Origin: an uncultured Oceanisphaera sp.
GTDB taxonomy: Bacteria; Pseudomonadota; Gammaproteobacteria; Enterobacterales; Aeromonadaceae
Reading direction: 5' to 3'
DNA: 64,000 nt
NCBI RefSeq assembly: GCF_947495715.1
Contig: NZ_CANLZU010000004.1
Span: forward strand, 119,681 to 183,680
Position 1 is the stretch's first letter; every line of letters starts with the position of its first letter. Positions 1 through 9,424 of this stretch are shown here, in pieces. The notes beneath the pieces are model-generated. The model searched no databases and was not told the origin of the DNA. It was given only the letters and a program-made list of their open reading frames with translations. The position numbers and the translations under genes were made by a program.

Positions 1-1
1 T

Positions 2-1486
2 GTGATGCGCGAGTACGAGCGTTTCTCTACCACCGCCATGAATGCCTATGTCGGCCCCAGTACCTCCCATTACCTGACCCACCTGTCCAGCCAGCTGCGT
101 GAAAACAGCATCGATGCGGATCTGCGTATCATGCAGTCCAACGGCGGCGTGGCCACGGTGGAAAGCTGCTGCGAACGGCCGGTGAACATCCTGATGTCGG
201 GCCCGGCGGGTGGGGTTATCGGCGGGCATCACTTCGCCCAGCTCGACGGCGAGCAGAACATCATCACGGTGGATATCGGCGGTACCTCGGCGGACATTTC
301 CACCCTGTCCGACGGCCAGATCAAGATCATGAATCCGCGGGACTCCTATGTTGCCGGTTATCCGGTGATGGTGCCGATGATAGACCTGATCACCATAGGG
401 GCGGGTGGTGGTTCCATCGCCTATGTGGACGAGGCGGGCGGCTTTCAGGTCGGCCCCCGTTCGGCAGGCTCCAACCCCGGCCCTGCCTGTTACAACAGAG
501 GCGGCACCGAGCCGGCGGTCACCGATGCCAATATCGTGCTGGGCCGGCTCGACCCGGATCAGATGCTGGGTGGTGATTTGAACCTGGATCCCACTCTGTC
601 TGCCAAGGCGATCAAGGAAAAAATTGCCGACCCGCTGGGCTTGAGCGTCAAGGATGCGGCGCTGGGCATACTGAAAATCGTCAACAACAACATGGCGCTG
701 GCCATTCGCTCCAACTCGGTGGCCCGCGGCGTGGATCCGCGCGACTTTGTACTGATGCCGTTTGGCGGTGCCGGCCCGGTACACGGACCGGCACTGGCCG
801 AAGAGGTCAATGCCAAGGCGGTGTTCGTGCCACCGGCGCCCGGCATTACCGCGGCGGCCGGCTTGCTGACCACCAACCTGCAATATGAAGCCACTCGTTC
901 GCTGTTGTGCGATCTGGACACCATATCCGACCAGAACCTGTCCCGCCTGCAAGGCTACCTGGGGCAGTTGGAAGAAGAAATCATCCATAAGCTGCGGGAC
1001 GACGGCGTCGAGCCGGATAACATGCTGCTGACCCGGCTGGCGGAGTGCCGCTACTACGGCCAGGGGTTCGAGCTGAGGGCCACCATTCCCGCCGGTGAAG
1101 TGACGCGCGAGGGATTGCAGGCGGTGATCGATACCTTCCATCAGGCTCACGAAACCGATTACGGCTACTGCTTCAAGGATGCGGTGGTCGAGCTGGTGAC
1201 CTTGCGGGTGATTGGCAATGCCGAGTCGAGCAAGCTGGACTGGCCGCTGTCCGAAGCAGCCGGTGCCGATGACCTGGCTGCGGCCTTCATGTACGAGCGG
1301 CCGACCGTGTTCGATGACGGCCAGGAATGCATGACTCCACGCTATCACCGCAAGGCCCTGAAGGCCGGGCAGCAGGTACCGGGGCCGGCGTTGTTGATGC
1401 AGCACGACTCCACCTCCCTGGTGCCCCCGGGCTGGAGTGCCAGCATCTCGAAGTACGGCAATCTCTTTATTTCCAAGGATCAGTGA
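2..1486 (+). CDS. hyuA: Hydantoinase/oxoprolinase subunit A (HyuA), 5' end cut off by window
   Basis: ATP-binding subunit of the ATP-dependent hydantoinase/5-oxoprolinase family, which opens cyclic amides such as N-methylhydantoin or 5-oxoproline. The visible 494 residues hold the phosphate-binding motif VDIGGTSADIS, the glycine-rich GAGGGSIAYVD and the family signature GPRSAGSNPGPACY. Family members are near 690 residues, so about 200 N-terminal residues lie before the window, and position 2 is an edge rather than a real start. hyuB follows after 13 bases, so the two form an operon. The substrate cannot be read from sequence; the neighbouring sarcosine and formaldehyde genes suggest N-methylhydantoin (inference). 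Confidence 0.93.
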   Translation: MMREYERFSTTAMNAYVGPSTSHYLTHLSSQLRENSIDADLRIMQSNGGVATVESCCERPVNILMSGPAGGVIGGHHFAQLDGEQNIITVDIGGTSADISTLSDGQIKIMNPRDSYVAGYPVMVPMIDLITIGAGGGSIAYVDEAGGFQVGPRSAGSNPGPACYNRGGTEPAVTDANIVLGRLDPDQMLGGDLNLDPTLSAKAIKEKIADPLGLSVKDAALGILKIVNNNMALAIRSNSVARGVDPRDFVLMPFGGAGPVHGPALAEEVNAKAVFVPPAPGITAAAGLLTTNLQYEATRSLLCDLDTISDQNLSRLQGYLGQLEEEIIHKLRDDGVEPDNMLLTRLAECRYYGQGFELRATIPAGEVTREGLQAVIDTFHQAHETDYGYCFKDAVVELVTLRVIGNAESSKLDWPLSEAAGADDLAAAFMYERPTVFDDGQECMTPRYHRKALKAGQQVPGPALLMQHDSTSLVPPGWSASISKYGNLFISKDQ

Positions 1487-1499
1487 GAGGATGATTGAT

Positions 1500-3272
1500 A
1501 TGAACCAGACACAGGTAGATCCCATTACGCTGCAGGTCATCAATGGCGCCCTTAAAACCATCGCGGAAGAGATGGGCCACATCCTCTATCGCATGTCCTT
1601 TTCATCCATTATCCGCGAATCCCAGGATCTGGGGGCGGGACTGTTTGACACCAACTTTCAGACCATCTGCGAGTCCGAATCCACGCCCATGCACATCGGA
1701 TCCATTCCCGCTTATCTGCGAGGAATACAAGAAACCCTGCAGGGCGGGGAATGGCACGAAGGGGATGTGGTGATCCATAACCATCCCTATTACGGCTCCA
1801 GCCACTCGCCGGATCTGGCGGTGATCATCCCCATCTTCTACGAAGGTGAGCTGGTGGGCTTTTCCGGCAATACCGCCCACCATATCGACATCGGCGCCGC
1901 TACGCCCGGGCTGATTATCGATGTGGGTGATGTCTACGCCGAAGGCATGCTGCTGGCCGGAATCAAGCTCTATGAAAAAGGGGTTCGCAACGAGGCCCTG
2001 GCGCAGATGATCACCTTCAACAGCCGGGCTTCGACCCAGCTACTCAGGGATATCGATGCCCAGGTCGCCTCCGCCCAGCTTGGGGTCAAACGTTTCAAGG
2101 AGCTGCTGGCCCGCTACGGCAAAGACATGACCTTCAGTGCCGTGGATCAGCTGATTGATTATTCCGAGAGCATACTCCGACAGAAAATCAGGGAAGTACC
2201 CAACGGCGAATACAGAGCCGAAGGTTTCCTCGATGATGATGGCCGCAACCGGGAAGACAGGCTGCCGATCGTGGTGACGGTGAAGGTGGAAGACGACAAC
2301 ATCACGGTGGATCTGACCGGCTCGGCGCCGCAGACTCCCACCGCCTATAATGTGCCGTTCGAGGGTTCCTGCAAGGTGGCCGCCTATGCGGCCTTTCGCA
2401 AGCTGCTGCTGGATAGCCATACCATCGACACGCCTGTGCCTTCCAACGAAGGCTCTTTCCGGCCCATCAAGGTGGTGGCACCGAAAGGGTCCATCTTCAA
2501 TCCGATTTTTCCGGCGGCGGCCGAGGCCCGCTTTACCCAGTGCAACCGCATGATAGACCTGATCATCAAGGCGCTGGCGCCGGTCATGCCGGACAAGGTG
2601 ATTGCCGGCAGCTCGGCCTCCATCTCCTTCGCTTCCTATTCGGGCATGAAGGATGACGGCGATTACTGGGTGTTTCTGGAGGTGAACGAAGGCGCCTATG
2701 GCGGCCGGCCCCAGTCCGATGGCCCCGATTGCATCGACAACCTGATGGCCAATACCCGCAACAACCCGATTGAAGACCTGGGCATGCATCTGCCGATGAT
2801 CTGCGATCGCTACGAGCTGCGTGATGATGTGATGCCGGGCGCCGGCAAGTATCGCGGTGGCATTGGTGTGGTCAAGTCGCAGCGGGTGCTGACCCCCGGC
2901 TTTATCACCCATGAGAGTGAGCGACATTATGATGTGCCCTGGGGCGTGTTCGGCGGCACCGACGGCACCGTCGGTAAAACCGAAATCTACAACTATGCCA
3001 GCAAGGACAAAATTACCCAGATGCCGTCCAAGTTTTCCGGACATGCCACTCAGGCCGGTGATGTGATGGCCTATTACTCACCCTGTGGCGGTGGCTATGG
3101 CAATCCGCTGGAACGTCCGGCAGAGCAGGTCAGGGAAGACGTGCTGGATGACTTCTGCAGCCGCGAGCATGCCTTCGAGGTGTATGGCGTGGTGCTGGAT
3201 GAACAGCTGGGCGTTGATGTGGTGGCGACCCTCGACCGGAGGGAAATGCTGAGCAGTCTCGCCCGTGAATAA
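1500..3272 (+). CDS. hyuB: Hydantoinase/oxoprolinase subunit B (HyuB)
   Basis: Second subunit of the cyclic-amide hydrolase with HyuA. The opening (DPITLQVINGALKTIAEEMG), the segment RESQDLGAGLFD and the C-terminal CGGGYGNPLERP are typical of HyuB. It is full length at about 590 residues. I chose the ATG at 1500 because GAGAGG at 1485-1490 lies nine bases upstream; an in-frame ATG at 1491 sits directly on that site and is less likely. It is co-transcribed with hyuA and ends at a hairpin terminator. The family call is firm, but the substrate is not known. Confidence 0.94.
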   Translation: MNQTQVDPITLQVINGALKTIAEEMGHILYRMSFSSIIRESQDLGAGLFDTNFQTICESESTPMHIGSIPAYLRGIQETLQGGEWHEGDVVIHNHPYYGSSHSPDLAVIIPIFYEGELVGFSGNTAHHIDIGAATPGLIIDVGDVYAEGMLLAGIKLYEKGVRNEALAQMITFNSRASTQLLRDIDAQVASAQLGVKRFKELLARYGKDMTFSAVDQLIDYSESILRQKIREVPNGEYRAEGFLDDDGRNREDRLPIVVTVKVEDDNITVDLTGSAPQTPTAYNVPFEGSCKVAAYAAFRKLLLDSHTIDTPVPSNEGSFRPIKVVAPKGSIFNPIFPAAAEARFTQCNRMIDLIIKALAPVMPDKVIAGSSASISFASYSGMKDDGDYWVFLEVNEGAYGGRPQSDGPDCIDNLMANTRNNPIEDLGMHLPMICDRYELRDDVMPGAGKYRGGIGVVKSQRVLTPGFITHESERHYDVPWGVFGGTDGTVGKTEIYNYASKDKITQMPSKFSGHATQAGDVMAYYSPCGGGYGNPLERPAEQVREDVLDDFCSREHAFEVYGVVLDEQLGVDVVATLDRREMLSSLARE

Positions 3273-3313
3273 CCGAAGTTAACGTTATTTATCCATGTTC
3301 TTTATCTGTGTAT

Positions 3314-3338
3314 GGGGCGGAATTATCCGCCCCTTATT
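3314..3338 (+). terminator. Rho-independent terminator after hyuB
   Basis: An 8-bp perfect stem (GGGGCGGA / TCCGCCCC) with loop ATTA is followed by a short T-rich run. It separates the hyuAB transcript from the permease gene, which may then have its own promoter in the 36 bases before its start. Confidence 0.7.
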
Positions 3339-3373
3339 CTTGCTATGCCTGATATAGTACTAAGGACGGTATT

Positions 3374-4864
3374 ATGAGTATCAATGAGCAGCTGGCTGAT
3401 AACAGCCGCAGCGGTACCAATGTAAAAGCCAACCATCTACTTGAAAAATCCATTCTTCCCATTGAATCGGCGCAAAGGCCCATTACCGCCTGGGGCTTTG
3501 TCTGGATATGGGTAGGTATAGCGGTGATTATCGCCACCTTCCAGCTGGGCGCCAATGGTGTGTCCGGCCTGCCGTTATTACAGGTGATCGCCACCATACT
3601 GATCGCCAACGTGATTCTGGCGTTGCTGATGACCCTGACTGCCGATATCGGCACCGAACACGGGTTATCGTTTTCCGTTTATTTAAGAGCGCCGTTTGGT
3701 ATATATGGCACTCACATACCCTCTATTTTTCGGGGGCTGATTGCGGCGGTCTGGTTTGGTATTCAGACCTACCTGGGAGCCCTGGCTCTGAACGGCATTA
3801 TCGAGTACCTGACCGGCTTTTCGAACTGGCCGATATGGTATCTGGTGTTTGCCCTGGTGCAGGTGGCCAATACTTCGCTGGGCATCAAATCGGTAGAGCG
3901 CCTTGCGGCCATAGCGGCCCCGGCGATACTGGCCATTTCCGTGTGGATGTACTTCACCCTGGATGTGCTGGCGCAAACCAAGGGCATCAATATCTGGACC
4001 TTCGCCGGCACCATGGATGTCTCCATCCTCACCCTGTTTCTGGCTAATGTGGCGTTCTGGTCGACCCTGGCTATCGATATTCCCAACATTACCCGGTATG
4101 TCAAAACCCGGCCGGGGGCCAGGGGCTTTATTGCCAGAAACCGGAACATCTTTCTGGCCCAGCTGGTGGCGCTGCCCATTACCCAGGCCTGGATTGCGCT
4201 GATCGGCGCCGTGTCTTTTATTGCCGCCGGCGACTGGAACCCGATCACCGTGATACAGGGCCAGAGCGAGGGAGTACGGCTGGTGGTGTTGCTGGTACTG
4301 GTGATTTTGGCTCAATGGTCGACCAATAATGCCGCCAACCTGATCCCGGCCTCGCTGGCCTTTGTCAACGCGGGCGCGCCTTACATCAAGTATCCGATGG
4401 CGGTCTTTATCGCGGGCGTGGTCGGCACCCTGTCCATGCCCTGGGCGATACTGGATAACCTGTTTGCGTTCTTGTTTTCGTATGGATCTTTTCTGTCGGC
4501 CATCGGTGGCATCATGATTGCCGATTACTTCCTGATCCGCAAACGCCGGCTGAACGTGCCCGAGCTGTATTCCGTCAGCGGCCAGTTCCATTACTACCGG
4601 GGCGTGAATCCGGCCGGTTTGATTGCCTGGCTTGCTGCCGGTGGCCTGGCCTTCTATTCCGGGGAATGGGCTTTTGTAGTCGGGCTGGTATTAGGTATGG
4701 TTATGTATTTCGTTCTGATGAAATACTGGATCATGCGGAAGTATCCACAAAAGGAAGTCACCGAAAAGAATAAAGATAACTACCTGGCGACCAGCACAGG
4801 AATGGACTGGCGCTATAACGAATCATCGGGTTCATTTCAGCGAGTTCGTGTCGATAGGGATTAA
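3374..4864 (+). CDS. NCS1-family permease (nucleobase/hydantoin/allantoin type)
   Basis: Inner-membrane cation symporter of the nucleobase:cation symporter-1 family, about 496 residues with roughly twelve hydrophobic segments. Family features include RPITAWGFVWIWVGIAVI near residue 35, FGIYGTHIPSIFRG and the segment SLAFVNAGAPYIKYP. NCS1 carriers import cytosine, allantoin, hydantoins or thiamine. Position directly after hyuAB suggests that it imports the hydantoinase substrate (inference). The N-terminus MSINEQLADN resembles that of the unrelated BCCT carrier at 34189, which is noted as a finding. Confidence 0.9.
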   Translation: MSINEQLADNSRSGTNVKANHLLEKSILPIESAQRPITAWGFVWIWVGIAVIIATFQLGANGVSGLPLLQVIATILIANVILALLMTLTADIGTEHGLSFSVYLRAPFGIYGTHIPSIFRGLIAAVWFGIQTYLGALALNGIIEYLTGFSNWPIWYLVFALVQVANTSLGIKSVERLAAIAAPAILAISVWMYFTLDVLAQTKGINIWTFAGTMDVSILTLFLANVAFWSTLAIDIPNITRYVKTRPGARGFIARNRNIFLAQLVALPITQAWIALIGAVSFIAAGDWNPITVIQGQSEGVRLVVLLVLVILAQWSTNNAANLIPASLAFVNAGAPYIKYPMAVFIAGVVGTLSMPWAILDNLFAFLFSYGSFLSAIGGIMIADYFLIRKRRLNVPELYSVSGQFHYYRGVNPAGLIAWLAAGGLAFYSGEWAFVVGLVLGMVMYFVLMKYWIMRKYPQKEVTEKNKDNYLATSTGMDWRYNESSGSFQRVRVDRD

Positions 4865-4930
4865 TTAAAACAAGAAAAACAAACGTGGCTACTCATGAAG
4901 TCAATGAATGGTTTTATGAGTTCTTTTCCT

Positions 4931-4963
4931 GATGAACGGCATCGCCTGTTCATCGGGTTTTTA
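4931..4963 (+). terminator. Rho-independent terminator after NCS1 permease
   Basis: GATGAAC and GTTCATC form a perfect 7-bp stem around a 10-base loop, followed by GGGTTTTTATT. It ends the permease transcript and isolates fabB. Confidence 0.7.
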
Positions 4964-4983
4964 TTGTTTCCTTTTCGGCTCTG

Positions 4984-5006
4984 ATTGATGTTTACATACA
5001 ATCAAT
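4984..5006. promoter_or_regulatory. Candidate operator upstream of fabB
   Basis: A 6-bp inverted repeat (ATTGAT / ATCAAT) is separated by 11 A+T-rich bases in the gap between the permease terminator and fabB. It lies about 90 bases upstream of the fabB start, where a repressor or activator could act. I could not match it to a known FabR or FadR operator. Confidence 0.25.
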
Positions 5007-5094
5007 AACGCCACGCCGACGTGATAAATTTAACGAGATTGTCAGTGTTGTACTGAGTGATCCAACCAAAAAATACATTGCAGAGGTGACGAGT

Positions 5095-6306
5095 ATGCGT
5101 CGAGTTGTTGTTACAGGGATAGGTATTGTCTCGAGTCTTGGTAATACCCTGGACGAGGTGACATCGTCATTGCAAAGCGGATACTCCGGCATCGACATCA
5201 ATCCGGACTATCGGGAGGCGGGGCTGCGTTCTCATGTGTCGGGCATGCTCGATGCCGATTTCAGCCGGATAAATCGCAAGCACCGGCGCTTTATGGGGGA
5301 TGCCTCTGCTTATGCCTATCTGGCTATGCAGGATGCCATCCGGGATGCGGCCCTTGCCGATGATCAGGTGTCTCATCCCAGAACCGGCTGCGTGATGGGG
5401 TCGGGTGGCGGATCCAGCAAGGATATCGTGGAAGCCAACCAGTTGCTGACCAGTGGCGGGGTGAAAAAGGTCGGGCCTTACCGGGTGCCGAGAACCATGA
5501 CCAGCACCGTGTCTGCCTGTATCTCCAGCTTCTTTAATATCAAGGGACTCAACTATTCCATTGCCTCGGCCTGCGCCACCAGTGCCCACTGCATCGGTCA
5601 TGCCTTCGAACAGATCCAGTTCGGCAAGCAGGATATCGTCTTTGCCGGCGGCGCCGAGGCGGAGGATGTCAGCCAGAGTTGCATGTTCGATGCCATGGGT
5701 GCCTTTTCCACCGGTTACAACGAGGATCCCACCCATGCGAGCCGCCCCTACGACAGAGACAGAGACGGTTTCGTGATCAGCGGCGGCGCCGGTGTGCTGG
5801 TGCTGGAAGAATTGGAGCATGCGCTGAGTCGCGGGGCTCAGATTTACGGTGAGGTAGTGGGTTACGGTACCTCTTCCGATGGTCAGGACATGGTGTCGCC
5901 TTCCGGGGAGGGCGCCTTTCGCGCCATGCAGATGGCGCTGGAAACCAGCCCGCTGCCGGTGGATTATCTCAACACCCACGGTACCAGTACCCAGGCAGGG
6001 GATCTGGTGGAAGTCGAGGCGGCGAAAGATGCCTTTGCCGGCCAGCTGCCCCCCTTCAGCTCCACCAAGGCCTTGAGCGGCCATGCCCTGGGCGCGGCCG
6101 GGGTGCACGAGGCGATCTATTCGCTGCTGATGATGCGGGACGGTTTTCTGGCGGCGTCGCACCATATCGAAAATCTGGATGAAGCACTGCTTGACTCGCC
6201 CATAGTACTGAACACTCGTCATGACGAGCAGGTGAATTGCGTGATGTCGAACAGCTTCGGCTTCGGTGGTGCCAATGCCTGCCTGATCTTTGCCAGGCCG
6301 GCTTAA
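5095..6306 (+). CDS. fabB: 3-oxoacyl-ACP synthase I (FabB-type)
   Basis: Condensing enzyme of fatty-acid synthesis, about 403 residues. It shows the full KAS Cys-His-His set: nucleophile Cys in SACATSAHC (residues 165-175), His in NTHGTST and His in [15 protein letters not shown], plus the C-terminal [11 protein letters not shown]. These match E. coli FabB closely. The start is ATG 5095, six bases after the strong ribosome site AGAGGTGA; an in-frame GTG at 5086 overlaps that site. It is a single-gene unit with no fabA or other lipid gene next to it, which is unusual inside a catabolic cluster. It could be the housekeeping enzyme or a paralogue. Confidence 0.92.
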   Translation: MRRVVVTGIGIVSSLGNTLDEVTSSLQSGYSGIDINPDYREAGLRSHVSGMLDADFSRINRKHRRFMGDASAYAYLAMQDAIRDAALADDQVSHPRTGCVMGSGGGSSKDIVEANQLLTSGGVKKVGPYRVPRTMTSTVSACISSFFNIKGLNYSIASACATSAHCIGHAFEQIQFGKQDIVFAGGAEAEDVSQSCMFDAMGAFSTGYNEDPTHASRPYDRDRDGFVISGGAGVLVLEELEHALSRGAQIYGEVVGYGTSSDGQDMVSPSGEGAFRAMQMALETSPLPVDYLNTHGTSTQAGDLVEVEAAKDAFAGQLPPFSSTKALSGHALGAAGVHEAIYSLLMMRDGFLAASHHIENLDEALLDSPIVLNTRHDEQVNCVMSNSFGFGGANACLIFARPA

Positions 6307-6460
6307 GCAGTAGTCTGTAATAAGTAATGTCCCATAACTGATGCGGGTACTGGGGCTGGTTTGCCTTTCTCGTCACCCTCGCGAAGGCGGGGGGCCAGTG
6401 CTTTGCAGGTGACTCGCAATCTGACTGTTCTGCGTTACCAGGTCTGGATTCCCGCCTTCG

Positions 6461-6519
6461 CGGGAATGACAAGAGAGGGCGCGCGGGAATGACAAGAGAG
6501 GGCGCGCGGGAATGTCAAC
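6461..6519. repeat. 23-bp tandem repeat grown from a REP-like palindrome
   Basis: The unit CGGGAATGACAAGAGAGGGC plus three bases recurs with a 23-base period at 6461, 6484 and 6507, the last copy partial. The first copy continues a palindrome, CCCGCCTTCGCGGG, of the common proteobacterial CATTCCCGC...GCGGGAATC type. The whole 6307-6524 gap holds only this material and I see no gene or clear terminator in it. The repeat lies between the convergent ends of fabB and the LysR gene. Confidence 0.7.
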
Positions 6520-6524
6520 AGACC

Positions 6525-7439
6525 CTAGGCGGGCAGAGGTAGCGACTCTTCCTGCAGGTGGCGGATGAAATGGGCGAAGCTGGGGCTGATAAAGGCGCTG
6601 TTCCAGGCCACCACCGTTTCAATCTGATGTTCTTCGCCTTGCAGCGGGATCAAGTGAATGTCTTCCCGGGTAAATTTTCTGACGCACTCGGTATAAACGG
6701 AAATGCCCATGTTGGCCGCCACCAGCCCGAAGATACCGGTGCTGGTGGTGGCCTCCTGTACGATATTCGGGGAAAAACCGGCTTTCTGGCAGTTTTTGAA
6801 AAAGCGGCTTCTGAAGGCCTTCCAGCTGTTTTCCGCCCCCAGAATAAACTTCTCGTTTTGCAAATCCTCCAGGCGCAGGCTGCTCCGGTGAGCAAGAGGA
6901 TGCCGCAGTGGCAGCACCACCAGCAATCCCTCGACGGCGCAGGAAATGGTTTCTATGCCGGGCATGTTCAGCGGCCCTATCATGAAGCCCGCGTCGATAC
7001 GGCAGTCCTGCAAGGCTCTGTGCTGCTCGTGGGAAGGCATATGAGTGAGTTCGATCGAGATGTTGGGATGTTTTTCCTTGAATCGCTCGATAATATCCGG
7101 GAGCACGCCGTTAATAGAGAAATCGTTGTAGGCTACGGAAATATGGCCGATATCGCCCTGCGATGCGCTCTGGGCCAGGTGAACTCCTCGCTCCAGGGTC
7201 CTGAAGCCTTCCTTGCATTCGGCCAGAAACAGCCTGCCGGCTTCGGTCAGCGCCACCTGGCGGGTGGTGCGGGCCAGCAGTTCAACCCCCACCGCTTCTT
7301 CCAGCCCCTTGATCAGTCGGCTCAGGGCCGGCTGTGTGATAAAGAGGCTGTCGGCCGCCTTCTTGAAATGCAATGACTCGGCCACGGCAACAAATGCCTT
7401 GAGGTGGCGCAGATCAAATCTGAAATTCATGTTCGCCAC
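6525..7439 (-). CDS. LysR-family transcriptional regulator
   Basis: The protein has 304 residues, the usual length. The N-terminal winged helix-turn-helix (residues about 8-68, with SLHFKKAADSLFITQPALS) is followed by a periplasmic-binding-protein-like effector domain. The GTG start at 7439 is supported by AAGGA eight bases upstream; an in-frame ATG lies at 7430. It reads away from the nhaC region and convergently to fabB. No adjacent divergent target gene is evident, because nhaC is on the same strand upstream. The effector is unknown. Confidence 0.9.
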   Translation of the reverse strand: MANMNFRFDLRHLKAFVAVAESLHFKKAADSLFITQPALSRLIKGLEEAVGVELLARTTRQVALTEAGRLFLAECKEGFRTLERGVHLAQSASQGDIGHISVAYNDFSINGVLPDIIERFKEKHPNISIELTHMPSHEQHRALQDCRIDAGFMIGPLNMPGIETISCAVEGLLVVLPLRHPLAHRSSLRLEDLQNEKFILGAENSWKAFRSRFFKNCQKAGFSPNIVQEATTSTGIFGLVAANMGISVYTECVRKFTREDIHLIPLQGEEHQIETVVAWNSAFISPSFAHFIRHLQEESLPLPA

Positions 7440-7745
7440 GGTATCAATCCTTTGAATATGGTCGGTGATTCAACATAAATGTTAAAAAGCAGGCTGTAAA
7501 GCAGGCAAGGCCGCCGGAGTCAGAGCCAGCTCACAACTACGGCCATTGATGATATCCGCGTACTTCATGGCAGGCTCTTGTCTCAGTGCAGGCGGCACCA
7601 ACAGGCGACGCGAAAAGGATGGCTGAGTACACCCAGTCATGGACCCCCGCCTCCGCGAGGGTGACGGCATTAGTGTCATGACCGGTAGGCGGGAATCCAG
7701 GGATAATGGCACTAAACAGTCGGCTTTAAGGTTGTTTGCAGAGAC
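7440..7745. other. Intergenic stretch with REP-like palindromic half-sites
   Basis: No convincing gene. Around 7636-7700 lie diverged halves of the same GGCGGGAATCCAGGG-type repeat seen at 6440 and 63251, separated by GACGGCATTAGTGTCATGACC. The segment presumably also carries the LysR promoter on the minus strand, but I could not locate it with confidence. Confidence 0.5.
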
Positions 7746-7768
7746 AAAAAAGGGCCCGCCGGGCCCTT
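7746..7768 (-). terminator. Rho-independent terminator of nhaC
   Basis: On the minus strand a perfect 8-bp stem AAGGGCCC / GGGCCCTT with loop GGC runs into a T tract (A run at 7746-7751 on the plus strand). It lies 44 bases past the nhaC stop. Confidence 0.8.
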
Positions 7769-7811
7769 GGTGTTTATGTTGTCAGCCAGAAGTTATCCGG
7801 GCAGTTTGCGA

Positions 7812-9284
7812 TTATTTGGCCATGGCCGGTTTGGCAACTATGGTCTCCTCGGCTTGGTGCTGTGCGGCCTCTTCCGGGCTGAGTTTGGGCGAGAACCAGC
7901 CCAGGTGGGCGTAGGCCATGCCGATCAGCGGTGACAGCCAGCAGGCGAAGGCCAGCGGAATATACAACAGGTTCTCGGTCTGCCCCTCGGCAATGCCCAA
8001 CCCCAGGGCGGTAATCACCACGGCGCCACCGGCGTTCCAGGGAATGAGCGGCGATATCAGGGTGCCGCCTTCTTCAACGGCCCGCGACAGGTTCAGCGCC
8101 GAATAGCCCTTGGCCCGGTAGGCGGGGGCGAACATGCGGCCGGGCAGGGCGATGGACAGGTAGGGGTCGCCGCCAATCACGTTGGTCATGGCCGAGGTGG
8201 CGATGGCGGAAGACTGGACGGCACCAAAGCTCTTGGCGCGGGTCAGAATTTTTTCCATGATCACCGCCAGACAGCCGGTACGTTCCAGCACGCCGCCGAA
8301 GGCCAGGGCCACCAGCATCAGGGTGATCACCCAGGTCATGCTCTGTATTCCGCCACGGTTGAGCAGGGCATCGATTTCGCGCACGCCGGTATCAATCTGA
8401 TAACCGCCGAACATGAAGTTGAAGGCCTGCTGCAAGCCCACGTCCTGGGTCAGCATGGCGGTCGCCAAGCCCAGCATGGCGCCGGCAAACAGGGTGGGCA
8501 GGGCGGGCATTTTCTTCAGCGCCAGCAGCACGGTCACGGCCAGCGGCAGCAGCAGCGGCCACGACAGGTTGAAGTGCTGATCCAGGCCACTGATGATGTT
8601 CTCGATGCGACCAAAATCCACGGCCTGATCGCCAATCAGGCTGAAGCCGGCAAACAGGTAGATAACCAGGGCAATCAGCATGGCCGGAACGGTAGTGGGC
8701 AGCATGTTGCGGATATGGTCGAACAGGTTCACGCCGGTCACCGCCGGAGCCAGATTGGTGGTATCCGACAGCGGCGACATCTTGTCACCGAAGAAGGCAC
8801 CCGACACCACGGCGCCGGCGGTCCAGTACATGGGAATGTCGAAACCGTTGCCGATGCCCATCAGTGCCAGGCCCACGGTGCCGGTGGTGCCCCACGAGGT
8901 ACCGAGCGATACCGACACCACGGCGCAGATCAGCACACTGGCGGCCAGAAACAGCTCGGGAGAGATCAGACTCAGCCCCAGCTTGATCAGATAAGGTACG
9001 GTGCCGCTGGCAATCCAGATACCGACAATCATGCCGACGATAATCAGAATGCCTACCGACTGTAGCCCCAGGCGCACCACGTGCATGATGCCGTCTTCCA
9101 TCTCGGGCCAGCGGTAGCCGCGCAGCCAGCCGATGAGCGCTGTGATGGCCACGCCGATGGCGAGCGGAATATGGGGGGTGAAGTTACCGAAGTAAAACAG
9201 CTGCACGCCCAGCACCACAAAGGTCAGTGCGATGGGCAGGCAGGCCAGCCAGAAGCCGGGTTTGCGCGGGGTGGGTGTTACCAT
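7812..9284 (-). CDS. nhaC: NhaC-family Na+/H+ antiporter
   Basis: Inner-membrane antiporter exporting Na+ in exchange for H+, about 490 residues with ten or more hydrophobic spans. Diagnostic stretches are SLGTSWGTTGTVGLALMGIG, the polar GAFFGDKMSPLSDTTNLAPA (residues about 160-180) and the late segment ISPLIPWNAGGAVV. The start at 9284 has AAGGAGAG about eight bases upstream. It forms its own transcript with a terminator downstream. Such antiporters are common in marine and halophilic bacteria. Some NhaC relatives carry organic substrates (malate/lactate), so substrate identity is inferred from family. Confidence 0.9.
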   Translation of the reverse strand: MVTPTPRKPGFWLACLPIALTFVVLGVQLFYFGNFTPHIPLAIGVAITALIGWLRGYRWPEMEDGIMHVVRLGLQSVGILIIVGMIVGIWIASGTVPYLIKLGLSLISPELFLAASVLICAVVSVSLGTSWGTTGTVGLALMGIGNGFDIPMYWTAGAVVSGAFFGDKMSPLSDTTNLAPAVTGVNLFDHIRNMLPTTVPAMLIALVIYLFAGFSLIGDQAVDFGRIENIISGLDQHFNLSWPLLLPLAVTVLLALKKMPALPTLFAGAMLGLATAMLTQDVGLQQAFNFMFGGYQIDTGVREIDALLNRGGIQSMTWVITLMLVALAFGGVLERTGCLAVIMEKILTRAKSFGAVQSSAIATSAMTNVIGGDPYLSIALPGRMFAPAYRAKGYSALNLSRAVEEGGTLISPLIPWNAGGAVVITALGLGIAEGQTENLLYIPLAFACWLSPLIGMAYAHLGWFSPKLSPEEAAQHQAEETIVAKPAMAK

Positions 9285-9424
9285 GGTTCTCTCCTTGAGC
9301 CTGTGGGGCAGACCGGTGTAAGTAACCGGCCTGCGGCAAATATCCTTATCAGGGACAGGGTCAGACTAAAGTAGCCATGTGTGGCAGTTATGAGATAAAT
9401 GTAAAAGTTTGTAACAGTTTTGTA

